NCBI GenBank assembly: GCA_944363805.1
Contig: CALVVH010000001.1
Coordinates: 1-53,510, forward strand
Direction of reading: 5' to 3'
Length of the DNA: 53,510 nt
DNA from: an uncultured Bacilli bacterium
GTDB taxonomy: Bacteria > Bacillota_I > Bacilli_A > RF39 > UBA660
This document shows, in pieces, positions 25,655 to 33,282 of the stretch (position 1 is its first letter; each line of letters begins with the position of its first letter). The position numbers and the translations under genes are program-made. The notes beneath the pieces were generated by a model that was not told where the DNA came from, searched no databases, and saw nothing but the letters and a program-made list of their open reading frames with translations.

Positions 25655-27097
25655 ATGAATAAGGCCAATGAAAAGAAGGTATTAATATTTTCAACAATAG
25701 CAGTTGTTTTATTAATAATAGTTGTTGTGGGAGCAACATATGCTTTCTTTACAGCGCAAGGAGGGGCTAGTGCTAATACCAATGTCAATGTCCAAACAAA
25801 TACTACCGATAGTTTGTCATTTAGTGTGGGTGATGCTATAAGTATCACTGCTAATCAACAAAACTTTGCACAAGGCTTGGGAAACCAAGCAGGCAGTACA
25901 ACAGCTAGTGCAACATTGACGGCGAATAATGCCACAAATACTGCCACAAGAAATTATTATTTGTATTTAAATATAACAAGTAATGATTTTACTTATACAA
26001 CAGATGAAGAAACAGCAGAATTAATATTAACAATAGAAGATCCAGATGGAACAGAATTACAAACACTTGGAAGTTATGAATACACATCAGTAGGAGAAGT
26101 ATCCGGATTTGATATAACAACAGCAAATGGGTTAATAACAATAGCCGATAATTATGAAATAAGCGCAACAGACACACCAACAACGCAAGAATGGAATGTA
26201 ACAGTAACATTTGTTAATTTAGATAGTGACCAAGAAGGAAATACAAATAAAACATTTGAAGCAACATTGATAATCCAAGAAGAACCATATGAAGAAGTAA
26301 CAACATTAGGAAATTTTGCAAATTATATAACAACGCAAGTTTATACAGGAACAGATGGTGAAAATGGCCTTTACTATCACGATGCTGATTTAGCAAATGG
26401 AGCACAAGATAATAGTTACAGATATAGTGGAGCTAATCCAAATAACTTTGTATGCTTTGGAGCGACTGGTGTAGATTGTCAAAATGCAAATAATCAGTAT
26501 CGCATAATTGGAGTATTCAATAATCAAGTAAAACTAATCAAAGCAACAAGTTATGGAAATTATGTTTGGGATACACAAGGAAATACATGGGATGAAAGTA
26601 CAAAACCAGATATATATACAACATTAAATACAATATATTACAATACCATACCAGCAGAATGGCAAAATCTAATAGCAGAAACAACGTGGCAAGTCGGAGG
26701 AATGGCTTGGAGTACTACCAATAAAGTAAAACAATATTATGATGTAGAAGTAGGAACAGGACAAAGTGGATATGAAGAAACAATGAAAATAGGATTAATG
26801 TACGTATCAGATTATGGATATGGAGCAAGTCCTGAAAAATGGACAACAGCATTATATGAAGGCAATTATGGAACAGATAATTGGCTATATTTAGACTCAT
26901 ATGAATGGCTCATTTCCCGTCGTACGGGCAGGCCCGATCTTGCGTTCAGCGTGGATTCCTACCGCGGTGGTGGCGTGTTTAACGACCTTGTGAACTCTAC
27001 GCGTGCTGTTCGCCCGTCCTTTAGTCTAGCGCCCACAGTAGAAATTTCTTCCGGAACAGGAACAAGCACAGATCCATACATCTTGAATTTGAACTAA
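25655..27097 (+). CDS. Membrane-anchored surface protein with probable retroelement-diversified C-terminus
   Basis: A 480-residue protein. The membrane helix at about 6-30 and the beta-rich Thr/Asn-rich domain (to about 210) are nearly identical to the start of the 13152 protein, but the Fn3 part is absent. The C-terminal domain (about 240-480) has QYRIIGVFNNQVKLIK, TWQVGG, KIGLMYVSDYGYG, EWLIS and AVRPSFSLAP. Residues from about 419 to 460 are coded by GC-rich, A-poor DNA unlike the rest of the gene, exactly between the W-x-I-S and VRP landmarks where diversity-generating retroelement targets vary. I infer a surface ligand-binding protein. Transcription probably comes from the promoter at 25599-25627, under the adjacent HTH protein. 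Confidence 0.75.
   Translation: MNKANEKKVLIFSTIAVVLLIIVVVGATYAFFTAQGGASANTNVNVQTNTTDSLSFSVGDAISITANQQNFAQGLGNQAGSTTASATLTANNATNTATRNYYLYLNITSNDFTYTTDEETAELILTIEDPDGTELQTLGSYEYTSVGEVSGFDITTANGLITIADNYEISATDTPTTQEWNVTVTFVNLDSDQEGNTNKTFEATLIIQEEPYEEVTTLGNFANYITTQVYTGTDGENGLYYHDADLANGAQDNSYRYSGANPNNFVCFGATGVDCQNANNQYRIIGVFNNQVKLIKATSYGNYVWDTQGNTWDESTKPDIYTTLNTIYYNTIPAEWQNLIAETTWQVGGMAWSTTNKVKQYYDVEVGTGQSGYEETMKIGLMYVSDYGYGASPEKWTTALYEGNYGTDNWLYLDSYEWLISRRTGRPDLAFSVDSYRGGGVFNDLVNSTRAVRPSFSLAPTVEISSGTGTSTDPYILNLN
26911..27030 (+). other. GC-rich A-poor cassette, candidate DGR variable region
   Basis: By hand count these 120 bases hold 15 A, 36 C, 34 G and 35 T (58% GC) in a gene otherwise about one third GC and rich in A. 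Codons run CGT CGT ACG GGC AGG CCC. Even the conserved VRPSF is written with GC-rich synonyms (CGC CCG TCC) where the sibling gene uses AGA CCA. It carries a CCCGT-CGT-ACGGG palindrome (26916-26928) and a GC-rich 3' end. The position and A depletion fit adenine-mutagenic homing; a plain recombined foreign segment is the alternative. Confidence 0.55.
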
Positions 27098-27147
27098 ATT
27101 GAATCATAATTAATTATGGTGTTGTAGCATTAATGTAGAATTTTAGG

Positions 27148-27182
27148 CAATATATGATTTTAATTATATATTGTCATTTTTC
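27148..27182 (+). terminator. Rho-independent terminator
   Basis: The stem CAATATAT / ATATATTG is followed by a T-rich tail, 50 bases after the 25655 gene. Nothing else is evident in the 27098-27273 gap. Confidence 0.55.
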
Positions 27183-27273
27183 TTAGTAGGAAAATTTTAA
27201 ATTTTATATACTTTTATTGTAATATTGGTCATTTTTTGATATACTAAATTATAGAGTAAAGGAAGGTAACTAT

Positions 27274-28851
27274 ATGCAAGAAACTTTAAATGAGACTCCA
27301 AATAAACAAATGAATGTATTAGAGATTTTAAAGACACCTTTTGTTATCTTATATAATATCATTGTGTATTGTGGTGTTGGTATTAAAGCGACATTTTTTG
27401 ATTTATGGGTAAATCTATATAATGGGGCTAGTTATCAAGTAGATAAAACTTATAGACATACTAGACAACAGTTTATGGCAGAAGAAGATAAAATCTATGA
27501 GATGACTAGAAAGAAGCCAAAGAAAGAAAAAGTATATAAATATAGTGCTAGAACTTTGGCAAAGTTAGAAGAAGAAAAGAAAGAATTAATGCTCGATTTG
27601 CAAAATGCTGGGGCTACGAGAAGTAAAATACCACATGTATATTTATATAAAGTAAGAGATACAAATGGAAAGATTATTACTGGAACTATCAATGGGTTAA
27701 GTAAGCTTGATGTTAACTCTTATTTAATTAATGAAGGATATGATATATATAGTATTAAGACATCTCCTTTTATTGATTTTGTTTATAAAGATTCGAGTTT
27801 TCTTGGCAAGAAGATGTCTACTAAGGATTTGATATTTTGGTTAACTCAACTTGCCACTTATATCAAAGCTGGTCTTACTTTAAATGAAGCAATAAAGATA
27901 TTGACTACACAAATGAAAGGTAATAAAGCAAGAACGACAGCTTTTAAAGCGATTTCATATGAGTTGACACTTGGGGAATCATTTTCTAGTGCGTTAGAAA
28001 AGCAAGGGATGATGTTTCCGGCTTTACTTATCAATATGATTAAAGCTGCTGAAGCGAGTGGAACTTTGGTAGAAACCTTAGAGGATATGTCAAATTATTA
28101 TACAGAAATTAACGAAACACATCGCCAAATGATAAGTGCAATGACTTATCCGACGATTATAACTATTTTTGCAATTGGGGTTATTATTTTTATATTGGTT
28201 TATGTTGTTCCACAATTTACAGAAATATATGCGACAAATAATGCAGAAATAACAGGATTAACCAAGATAGTCGTCGACATAAGTGCTTTTCTAAAAGAAG
28301 ATTATTTATTAATTATTGCTTTAATATTGGGAGCAATTATAGCAGTAATTATATTATATAAATCTGTTAAAGCATTTAAAACAACTGTCCAAATATTTTT
28401 GATGCATATTCCAATAGTTAAAGATGTAATAATATATAATGAATTAACAATATTTTCTAAGACATTTGCCTCATTACTTAGAAATAACGTATTTATTACA
28501 GATAGTATGGATATTTTGAGTAGAATTACTAATAATGAAGTATATAGAGCTATTTTGTATCGGACAATTAATAATATAATTAAGGGTGAAAAAATATCTG
28601 AGGCATTTAAAGACCACTGGGCTATTCCAGATGTTGCTTATTATATGATTGTTACTGGAGAATCTACTGGAGATTTAGCTAATATGATGCAAAAAGTAAG
28701 TGATTATTATCAATTATTACATAAAAATATTATCAATAATTTGAAATCTTTTATTGAACCAATTATGATATCGTTGTTAGCATTAATTGTTGGATTAATC
28801 ATAATTGCGGTAATTGTACCAATGTTTGGTATGTATGAACAAATAGCATAG
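27274..28851 (+). CDS. Type II secretion/type IV pilus inner-membrane platform protein (PilC/ComGB-like)
   Basis: A 525-residue protein with two T2SS-F domains (about 178-305 and 385-512). Landmarks are FWLTQLATYIKAGLTLNEAI with LGESFSSALEKQGMMFP in the first and a repeat around IFSKTFASLLRNNVFITDSM in the second, plus three membrane helices. This is the polytopic platform of pilus or competence pseudopilus machines. An N-terminal extension of about 170 residues, with a hydrophobic segment and a highly charged middle, exceeds the usual 350-400-residue family. The prepilin peptidase follows 13 bases later. The assembly ATPase (PilB/ComGA) is not in the window. Confidence 0.88.
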   Translation: MQETLNETPNKQMNVLEILKTPFVILYNIIVYCGVGIKATFFDLWVNLYNGASYQVDKTYRHTRQQFMAEEDKIYEMTRKKPKKEKVYKYSARTLAKLEEEKKELMLDLQNAGATRSKIPHVYLYKVRDTNGKIITGTINGLSKLDVNSYLINEGYDIYSIKTSPFIDFVYKDSSFLGKKMSTKDLIFWLTQLATYIKAGLTLNEAIKILTTQMKGNKARTTAFKAISYELTLGESFSSALEKQGMMFPALLINMIKAAEASGTLVETLEDMSNYYTEINETHRQMISAMTYPTIITIFAIGVIIFILVYVVPQFTEIYATNNAEITGLTKIVVDISAFLKEDYLLIIALILGAIIAVIILYKSVKAFKTTVQIFLMHIPIVKDVIIYNELTIFSKTFASLLRNNVFITDSMDILSRITNNEVYRAILYRTINNIIKGEKISEAFKDHWAIPDVAYYMIVTGESTGDLANMMQKVSDYYQLLHKNIINNLKSFIEPIMISLLALIVGLIIIAVIVPMFGMYEQIA

Positions 28852-28864
28852 AATAGGGGATTAT

Positions 28865-29623
28865 ATGGTAGTTTTGTTGTTTTTTATCGGCGCAATTCTG
28901 GGATCATTTTACTTAGTTGTAGGAACAAGACTTCCCAAAGGAGAAGATGTTCTTTTTTCTAGGAGTAAGTGTGATCATTGTCATAAAGAATTAAAATGGT
29001 ATAATTTAATACCAATTTTTTCTTATGTCTTGCAAATGGGAAGATGTAGTTTTTGTAAGGAAAAAATTTCTAGCGAACATTTTTGGGTGGAAGTTGCTAC
29101 GGGATTATTATTTGTACTTACATATTTTTATTTCCCAATGGGTTATAACTTTTGGATTGGTTTAATTATTAGTTCACTTGTAATAATTATTTTTGTAAGT
29201 GATTTTAAATATATGATTATTCTCGATTCTCCTTTGATAATAGCAAGTATTTTAATAATTATTTTAAAACTTGTTTATTTTGGATGGCGAAGTACTCTTA
29301 TTAGCATTATTTCCGGTATGGCTTTATTTTTAGTGATGCTTCTTTTGTTTCAATTAGGGAAACTCATTTTTAAAAAAGAAGCTCTTGGTGGAGGAGACAT
29401 CAAGTTATCTTTTGTTATGGGCTTAATTTTAGATTTTAACTTGGGTTTAACTGCATTGGTATTGTCGACGTTTGTTGCTCTTCCTTACGCTTTGGCTTCT
29501 TTACAAATAAAAAAAAATAATGAATTTCCTTATGGCCCTTTCTTGGCGGGTTCATTATTTATAGTTTTTTATCATTACGATAAGTTTTTAATGTTGCTAG
29601 AATTTTTGTTTCCTTTTGGTTAG
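28865..29623 (+). CDS. Prepilin peptidase (type IV, A24 family)
   Basis: A 252-residue protein with the N-terminal methylase-like domain containing two CxxC pairs (CDHCHKEL, CSFCKEKI) and an aspartyl peptidase domain. The catalytic aspartates appear in FVSDFKYMIILD and LGGGDIKLSF. About eight membrane helices. It cleaves the leader of pilin-like precursors after Gly; its substrates are probably the three gene products at 4597-6675. It sits with the PilC-like gene in one transcript. In competence systems the same enzyme is ComC. Confidence 0.92.
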   Translation: MVVLLFFIGAILGSFYLVVGTRLPKGEDVLFSRSKCDHCHKELKWYNLIPIFSYVLQMGRCSFCKEKISSEHFWVEVATGLLFVLTYFYFPMGYNFWIGLIISSLVIIIFVSDFKYMIILDSPLIIASILIIILKLVYFGWRSTLISIISGMALFLVMLLLFQLGKLIFKKEALGGGDIKLSFVMGLILDFNLGLTALVLSTFVALPYALASLQIKKNNEFPYGPFLAGSLFIVFYHYDKFLMLLEFLFPFG

Positions 29624-29712
29624 ATTAGGTAAGCAAGAATTCCTACTACTACGCTACCAACCATTAAAATAAGCATAATCCATGTTGCTATCTTTTGGGC
29701 TTTTTTATTCAC
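29620..29712 (-). CDS. DUF4044-like single-helix microprotein
   Basis: A 30-residue frame starting at GTG behind a strong AAGGAGTGA site. A short basic start (MNKKAQKIATW) leads into one membrane helix with the motif IMLILMVGSVVVG. This pattern is that of the DUF4044 family of tiny Firmicutes membrane proteins, of unknown function. It is convergent with the peptidase gene, overlapping its stop by 4 bases. Confidence 0.7.
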   Translation of the reverse strand: MNKKAQKIATWIMLILMVGSVVVGILAYLI

Positions 29713-29769
29713 TACTATCACTCCTTGTATGTATTTTGCAAGTGAAAAATCACTTATATTAATAATTTA

Positions 29770-29798
29770 TCATATTTGTGACTTTTTTTCAATATAAT
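29770..29798 (+). promoter_or_regulatory. Possible sigma-E-type promoter for spoIIM
   Basis: TCATATT (29770-29776) fits the sigma-E -35 consensus KMATATT at all seven positions. AATATAAT follows after 14 bases and fits CATACAMT at 6 of 8. It lies 15 bases ahead of spoIIM, which is a mother-cell gene in Bacillus. A sigma-A -10 reading (TATAAT) lacks a -35 partner at 17 bases. Confidence 0.45.
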
Positions 29799-29812
29799 TA
29801 AGTGGTGATAAT

Positions 29813-30391
29813 ATGTGGACAAGCCTTAATAAGAAAATTTATCTTTTTTTAGGGATAATATTAGCAATTGGAATTATTTTGGGGGTTGTTTTTTTAATAT
29901 ATTTGGATGAAGCCAGTAAAGAGATAATATTACTTAATATCAATGAATGGTTACAGGGACTTGAAAATAATCATATCAATAATATTTTTATTCATATAGT
30001 TATTTTATCTTCTTTATGTATTTTGAGTATCTTTTTGGTAGGAGTACCAATTTTTATCTTTTGGGTTTTTTATAGTGGTTTTAGTTTAGGCTTTTTAGCT
30101 GCTAGTATTATAAATATATTTGGAATTAAAGGTTTGTTATATAGTGTAGTTTACATAGTTGTGAGCAAAGGAATTTATTTATTTTTCTTAGCGATACTTA
30201 TAGCAACAATTTTAAAGGGAATTTTGCTTATGGGAAGATATGTTATAAGAAAAGAGAGAATAAATAAAGATACAGTTACATTGATGTATAAAAGAGTTTT
30301 ACTGTGTTTGGGAATTATATTATTTAGTGATATTATTATTTATTTTGGAGGAGCAAAACTGATTACACTCTTTAATTTTCTATTAAATTAA
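29813..30391 (+). CDS. spoIIM: Stage II sporulation protein M
   Basis: A 192-residue integral membrane protein with the SpoIIM/DUF95 fold: an N-terminal helix, then several helices with LSIFLVGVPIFIFWVFYSG and the GFSLGFLAASIINIFGIKG block. SpoIIM is the scaffold of the DMP complex (SpoIID, M, P), which degrades peptidoglycan during engulfment of the forespore. Start behind GGTGATAAT. It stands alone between the pilus genes and mnmA; spoIID and spoIIP are not in the window. Confidence 0.85.
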   Translation: MWTSLNKKIYLFLGIILAIGIILGVVFLIYLDEASKEIILLNINEWLQGLENNHINNIFIHIVILSSLCILSIFLVGVPIFIFWVFYSGFSLGFLAASIINIFGIKGLLYSVVYIVVSKGIYLFFLAILIATILKGILLMGRYVIRKERINKDTVTLMYKRVLLCLGIILFSDIIIYFGGAKLITLFNFLLN

Positions 30392-30408
30392 GGTATACTA
30401 TTAGTGTG

Positions 30409-31527
30409 ATGTATATGGAAAAAGTTATCGTTGGAATTAGTGGGGGAGTCGACTCTGCTGTAGCGGCTTTGCTTTTAAAGAATGCCGGTTATGAGGTTGA
30501 GGGATTATTTATGCGAAATTGGGATTCAAATATCAATAATGATGTATTGGGTAATCCTAATAATAATCAAAGTATTTGTCCACAAGAACAGGATTATAAT
30601 GATGCTTTGGAACTTTGTAAGGAACTGGGGATTAAGTTGCATCGTATCGATTTTATAAAAGAGTATTGGGATTATGTGTTTACTTACTTTTTAGAAGAAC
30701 TAAAAAAAGGAAGGACACCTAATCCAGATTTGTTGTGTAATAAATATATTAAATTTGATTTATTTATAAAAGAAGCTCAAAAGTTGGGAGCTGATTATGT
30801 AGCTACTGGACATTATGCTCGACTTAAAAATGGCAAGTTGTTGCGAGCTATCGATTTAAATAAGGATCAAACTTATTTTCTGGCAGATGTCAAACCAGCT
30901 AATTTTCGCAATGTTCTTTTTCCAATCGGAGATTATACTAAGCCGGAGATTAGAAAAATTGCTTTAGAAAATAATCTGAATGTGGCAAAGAAAAAAGATT
31001 CAACAGGAATTTGTTTTATTGGTGAAAGAAACTATCAAAAGTTTGTCGAAAATTATTTGAAACCTAATCCCGGAGATATTTTAGATGTGGCAACTAAAGA
31101 AGTTATTGGTAGGCATACAGGGCTCATGAATTATACGATTGGGCAAAGAAGAAACGTTGGTATTAGTGGCAATCTAAAACGGCATTATGTTTGTGGCAAA
31201 GATGTCCGCAATAATGTTTTATATGTTGCTTTTGGGGAAGATAATGAATATTTGCTCAGTGATGAGTGTGAAATTGAAAATGTCAATTTTATTTCAGGAG
31301 TAAGGCCAACTTTTTGTACAGCAAAATTTCGGTATCGGGATACTGATCATTCTGTCGAATTACAATACTTGGAAAATGGCAATATTATTGTCAAATATCC
31401 TGGGGAAGCTAAGGCAGTTACTCCAGGACAAGCATGTGTTTTATATCTTGGTGAAGAATGTTTAGGGTGTGGATTTATAAAGAATGTGAAACGTCATGGT
31501 GAGTTTTTGTGGTATTTACAAAACTAG
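30409..31527 (+). CDS. mnmA: tRNA-specific 2-thiouridylase MnmA
   Basis: A 372-residue protein with the PP-loop GISGGVDSAVAALLL, the first catalytic cysteine in NPDLLCNKYIKFD, the second in DSTGICFIGER, and a C-terminal beta-barrel with GQRRNVGISG. It thiolates U34 of tRNAs for Lys, Glu and Gln. ATGs at 30409 and 30415 and a GTG at 30406 are all possible starts. No ribosome site is seen, and a TATACT at 30394-30399 would start transcription at about 30406, so the mRNA may be leaderless. Confidence 0.95.
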   Translation: MYMEKVIVGISGGVDSAVAALLLKNAGYEVEGLFMRNWDSNINNDVLGNPNNNQSICPQEQDYNDALELCKELGIKLHRIDFIKEYWDYVFTYFLEELKKGRTPNPDLLCNKYIKFDLFIKEAQKLGADYVATGHYARLKNGKLLRAIDLNKDQTYFLADVKPANFRNVLFPIGDYTKPEIRKIALENNLNVAKKKDSTGICFIGERNYQKFVENYLKPNPGDILDVATKEVIGRHTGLMNYTIGQRRNVGISGNLKRHYVCGKDVRNNVLYVAFGEDNEYLLSDECEIENVNFISGVRPTFCTAKFRYRDTDHSVELQYLENGNIIVKYPGEAKAVTPGQACVLYLGEECLGCGFIKNVKRHGEFLWYLQN

Positions 31528-31591
31528 TATTGATTTTAAGTGTTAAGTTATGTATAATAGATGTGTAAAGAAGTAAAGGAAAGTGAAGAAT

Positions 31592-32362
31592 ATGGATAGA
31601 CTAAATGAATTATTACAAGAATTAGGGTTATCAAAAGTTAAATTAGCTAAGTATTTGGGAGTATCACGTCAGATGGTATATAACTATTTGGTATTGGATA
31701 GTTTGGATAAATGGCCAAAAGAAAAGAAAGTTTTATTGCTTCAACTTTTAGATATTAAAGATGGTAACAAGGAAACAATCAATAAGATTGTTGTTGATAC
31801 AGAATATTTGATGGGTGTAGAAAAAAGACTCAATTCAGCAATTAAATCTACTAATTCTGCAGAAGCTTATGTCGATTTCAGTGGTCTTTCTAAAGAAAAT
31901 AAGACACTATTAAATGATTTTGTGTTCTTGTTAAAGGAAAAGTTGGAAGATGAAGATACTTCAGAAGGTAGTGCGATAAAATATATGTATTTTATGTTGC
32001 AATCAATGGATAATATTCCTGAAATTAAATATATTTTAGGTTATATGGCTAAATCCAATGGCTTTATTAAACCTGATGAATATGTTTTTGATGAAGATCG
32101 CCAATTTATTTTTGAAGGTATTTTATATTCTGCTTTAACTTTATATAATAATGGAGGAGCTAGTAAGAGTAAACTTGCGGAAAGTCATAAACGTTTTATT
32201 CAAGAAATAGAACAAAAAAATGAAGAAAAGTTGAGCAGAACACAACAACTTAATACAGTAAAAATTCAAGCCCTAAGAGAACTGGGCTATGATGATATTA
32301 ATACCAATAATGCTTCAGAGGTATTTGAAAAGATTGCCGAAATACAATCACGTAAAGTTTAA
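31592..32362 (+). CDS. Helix-turn-helix protein with uncharacterised C-terminal domain
   Basis: A 256-residue protein. Residues 1-50 form an XRE-like HTH (LLQELGLSKVKLAKYLGVSR then QMVYNYL). The remaining 200 residues are helical, acidic and of no family I recognise, ending in RELGYDDINTNNASEVFEKI. The ATG at 31592 has AAAGGAAAG upstream at a suitable distance; a GTG at 31583 falls too close to it. It lies 13 bases before an exported-protein gene and may regulate it. The target is unknown. Confidence 0.72.
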   Translation: MDRLNELLQELGLSKVKLAKYLGVSRQMVYNYLVLDSLDKWPKEKKVLLLQLLDIKDGNKETINKIVVDTEYLMGVEKRLNSAIKSTNSAEAYVDFSGLSKENKTLLNDFVFLLKEKLEDEDTSEGSAIKYMYFMLQSMDNIPEIKYILGYMAKSNGFIKPDEYVFDEDRQFIFEGILYSALTLYNNGGASKSKLAESHKRFIQEIEQKNEEKLSRTQQLNTVKIQALRELGYDDINTNNASEVFEKIAEIQSRKV

Positions 32363-32374
32363 TGAAGGTGTTTT

Positions 32375-33187
32375 ATGGCGAAGAAGGAAAAAGTGGTTAA
32401 AAATAAAAAAAGTATTGTTATCTTTATTACTATTGTTTTATTAATAACTATTGGAATAATAGTAATACTTTGGCGGCAGGGAAAAAAATTAGATACAGAT
32501 AGTGAGTTAGTAACGGAACTTTATACTTACATTGGTAATAACGATTTACAAGTTTGTGATGGTTTAGTTACTTATGGTGAAGAAAAAGTTGGGTTTGATG
32601 ATATCGACAATAACTTACGTATTTGTAGTGCTTATAGTTTGCTTGAGTTAGATGAAGGTTCGACGATTAAAGTCGATACTACTAAGAAAGATAATACTTG
32701 TAGTATTGGAAATAATATTGTTTTTGCTAGTGATAATTATGAAGATGATATTTGTACTATTACAAAAATTAGTAGTGATTTAGTCAACGAACAATATAAG
32801 AAGATGTATGGTAAAGATATTGAAAACTATGAACAGTTTCAATATAATGATACGACAGTATGCTATTATGAAGATGGCTATTATTATTGTGGACTATCAG
32901 AAAGTTATAGTTTAGTAGTAGGAGGAGAGCCACATACTTATAGGTCAATTAAAAAGGCTACTTTGAAAAACGATGAGTTAATTATCTATGATTATTTTTT
33001 AAGAATAACTAACAATGAGTGTTATATGTCATATATGGGAGAAAATATCAATAAAGATTGTTCAAATGTATATAGCGATAACCAAGATATAGATTATAGG
33101 TTTTTAAGAAAGTATGGGCAACTTTATAAGCATACTTTTTCAAAAATGAATGATAGTTATTATTGGGTTAGCAGTAAACCATATTAG
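32375..33187 (+). CDS. Cysteine-rich exported protein, unknown function
   Basis: A 270-residue protein: basic N-terminus, one membrane helix at about 13-32, and an extracytoplasmic domain with eight or more cysteines in pairs (for example LQVCDGL, LRICSAY, TVCYYED, YYCGLS, NECYMS, KDCSNV) that probably form disulfides. I recognise no family. It follows the HTH gene by 12 bases and ends in a strong terminator, so the two form a small operon. Confidence 0.65.
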   Translation: MAKKEKVVKNKKSIVIFITIVLLITIGIIVILWRQGKKLDTDSELVTELYTYIGNNDLQVCDGLVTYGEEKVGFDDIDNNLRICSAYSLLELDEGSTIKVDTTKKDNTCSIGNNIVFASDNYEDDICTITKISSDLVNEQYKKMYGKDIENYEQFQYNDTTVCYYEDGYYYCGLSESYSLVVGGEPHTYRSIKKATLKNDELIIYDYFLRITNNECYMSYMGENINKDCSNVYSDNQDIDYRFLRKYGQLYKHTFSKMNDSYYWVSSKPY

Positions 33188-33215
33188 ATAGTAATTTAGT
33201 TACTATCTTTTTTTT
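33187..33215 (+). terminator. Rho-independent terminator
   Basis: The perfect 8-bp stem GATAGTAA / TTACTATC with loop TTTAG is followed by eight T residues. Confidence 0.9.
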
Positions 33216-33223
33216 AAACAAGA

Positions 33224-33252
33224 TTGGCAAAGACCAAGTAAAATGATATAAT
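33224..33252 (+). promoter_or_regulatory. Sigma-A promoter for the 33283 gene
   Basis: TTGGCA (33224-33229), a 17-base spacer and TATAAT (33247-33252), 30 bases before the start codon. Confidence 0.75.
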
Positions 33253-33282
33253 AAATATTAGGATAGTTAATGAGGTATTGTT

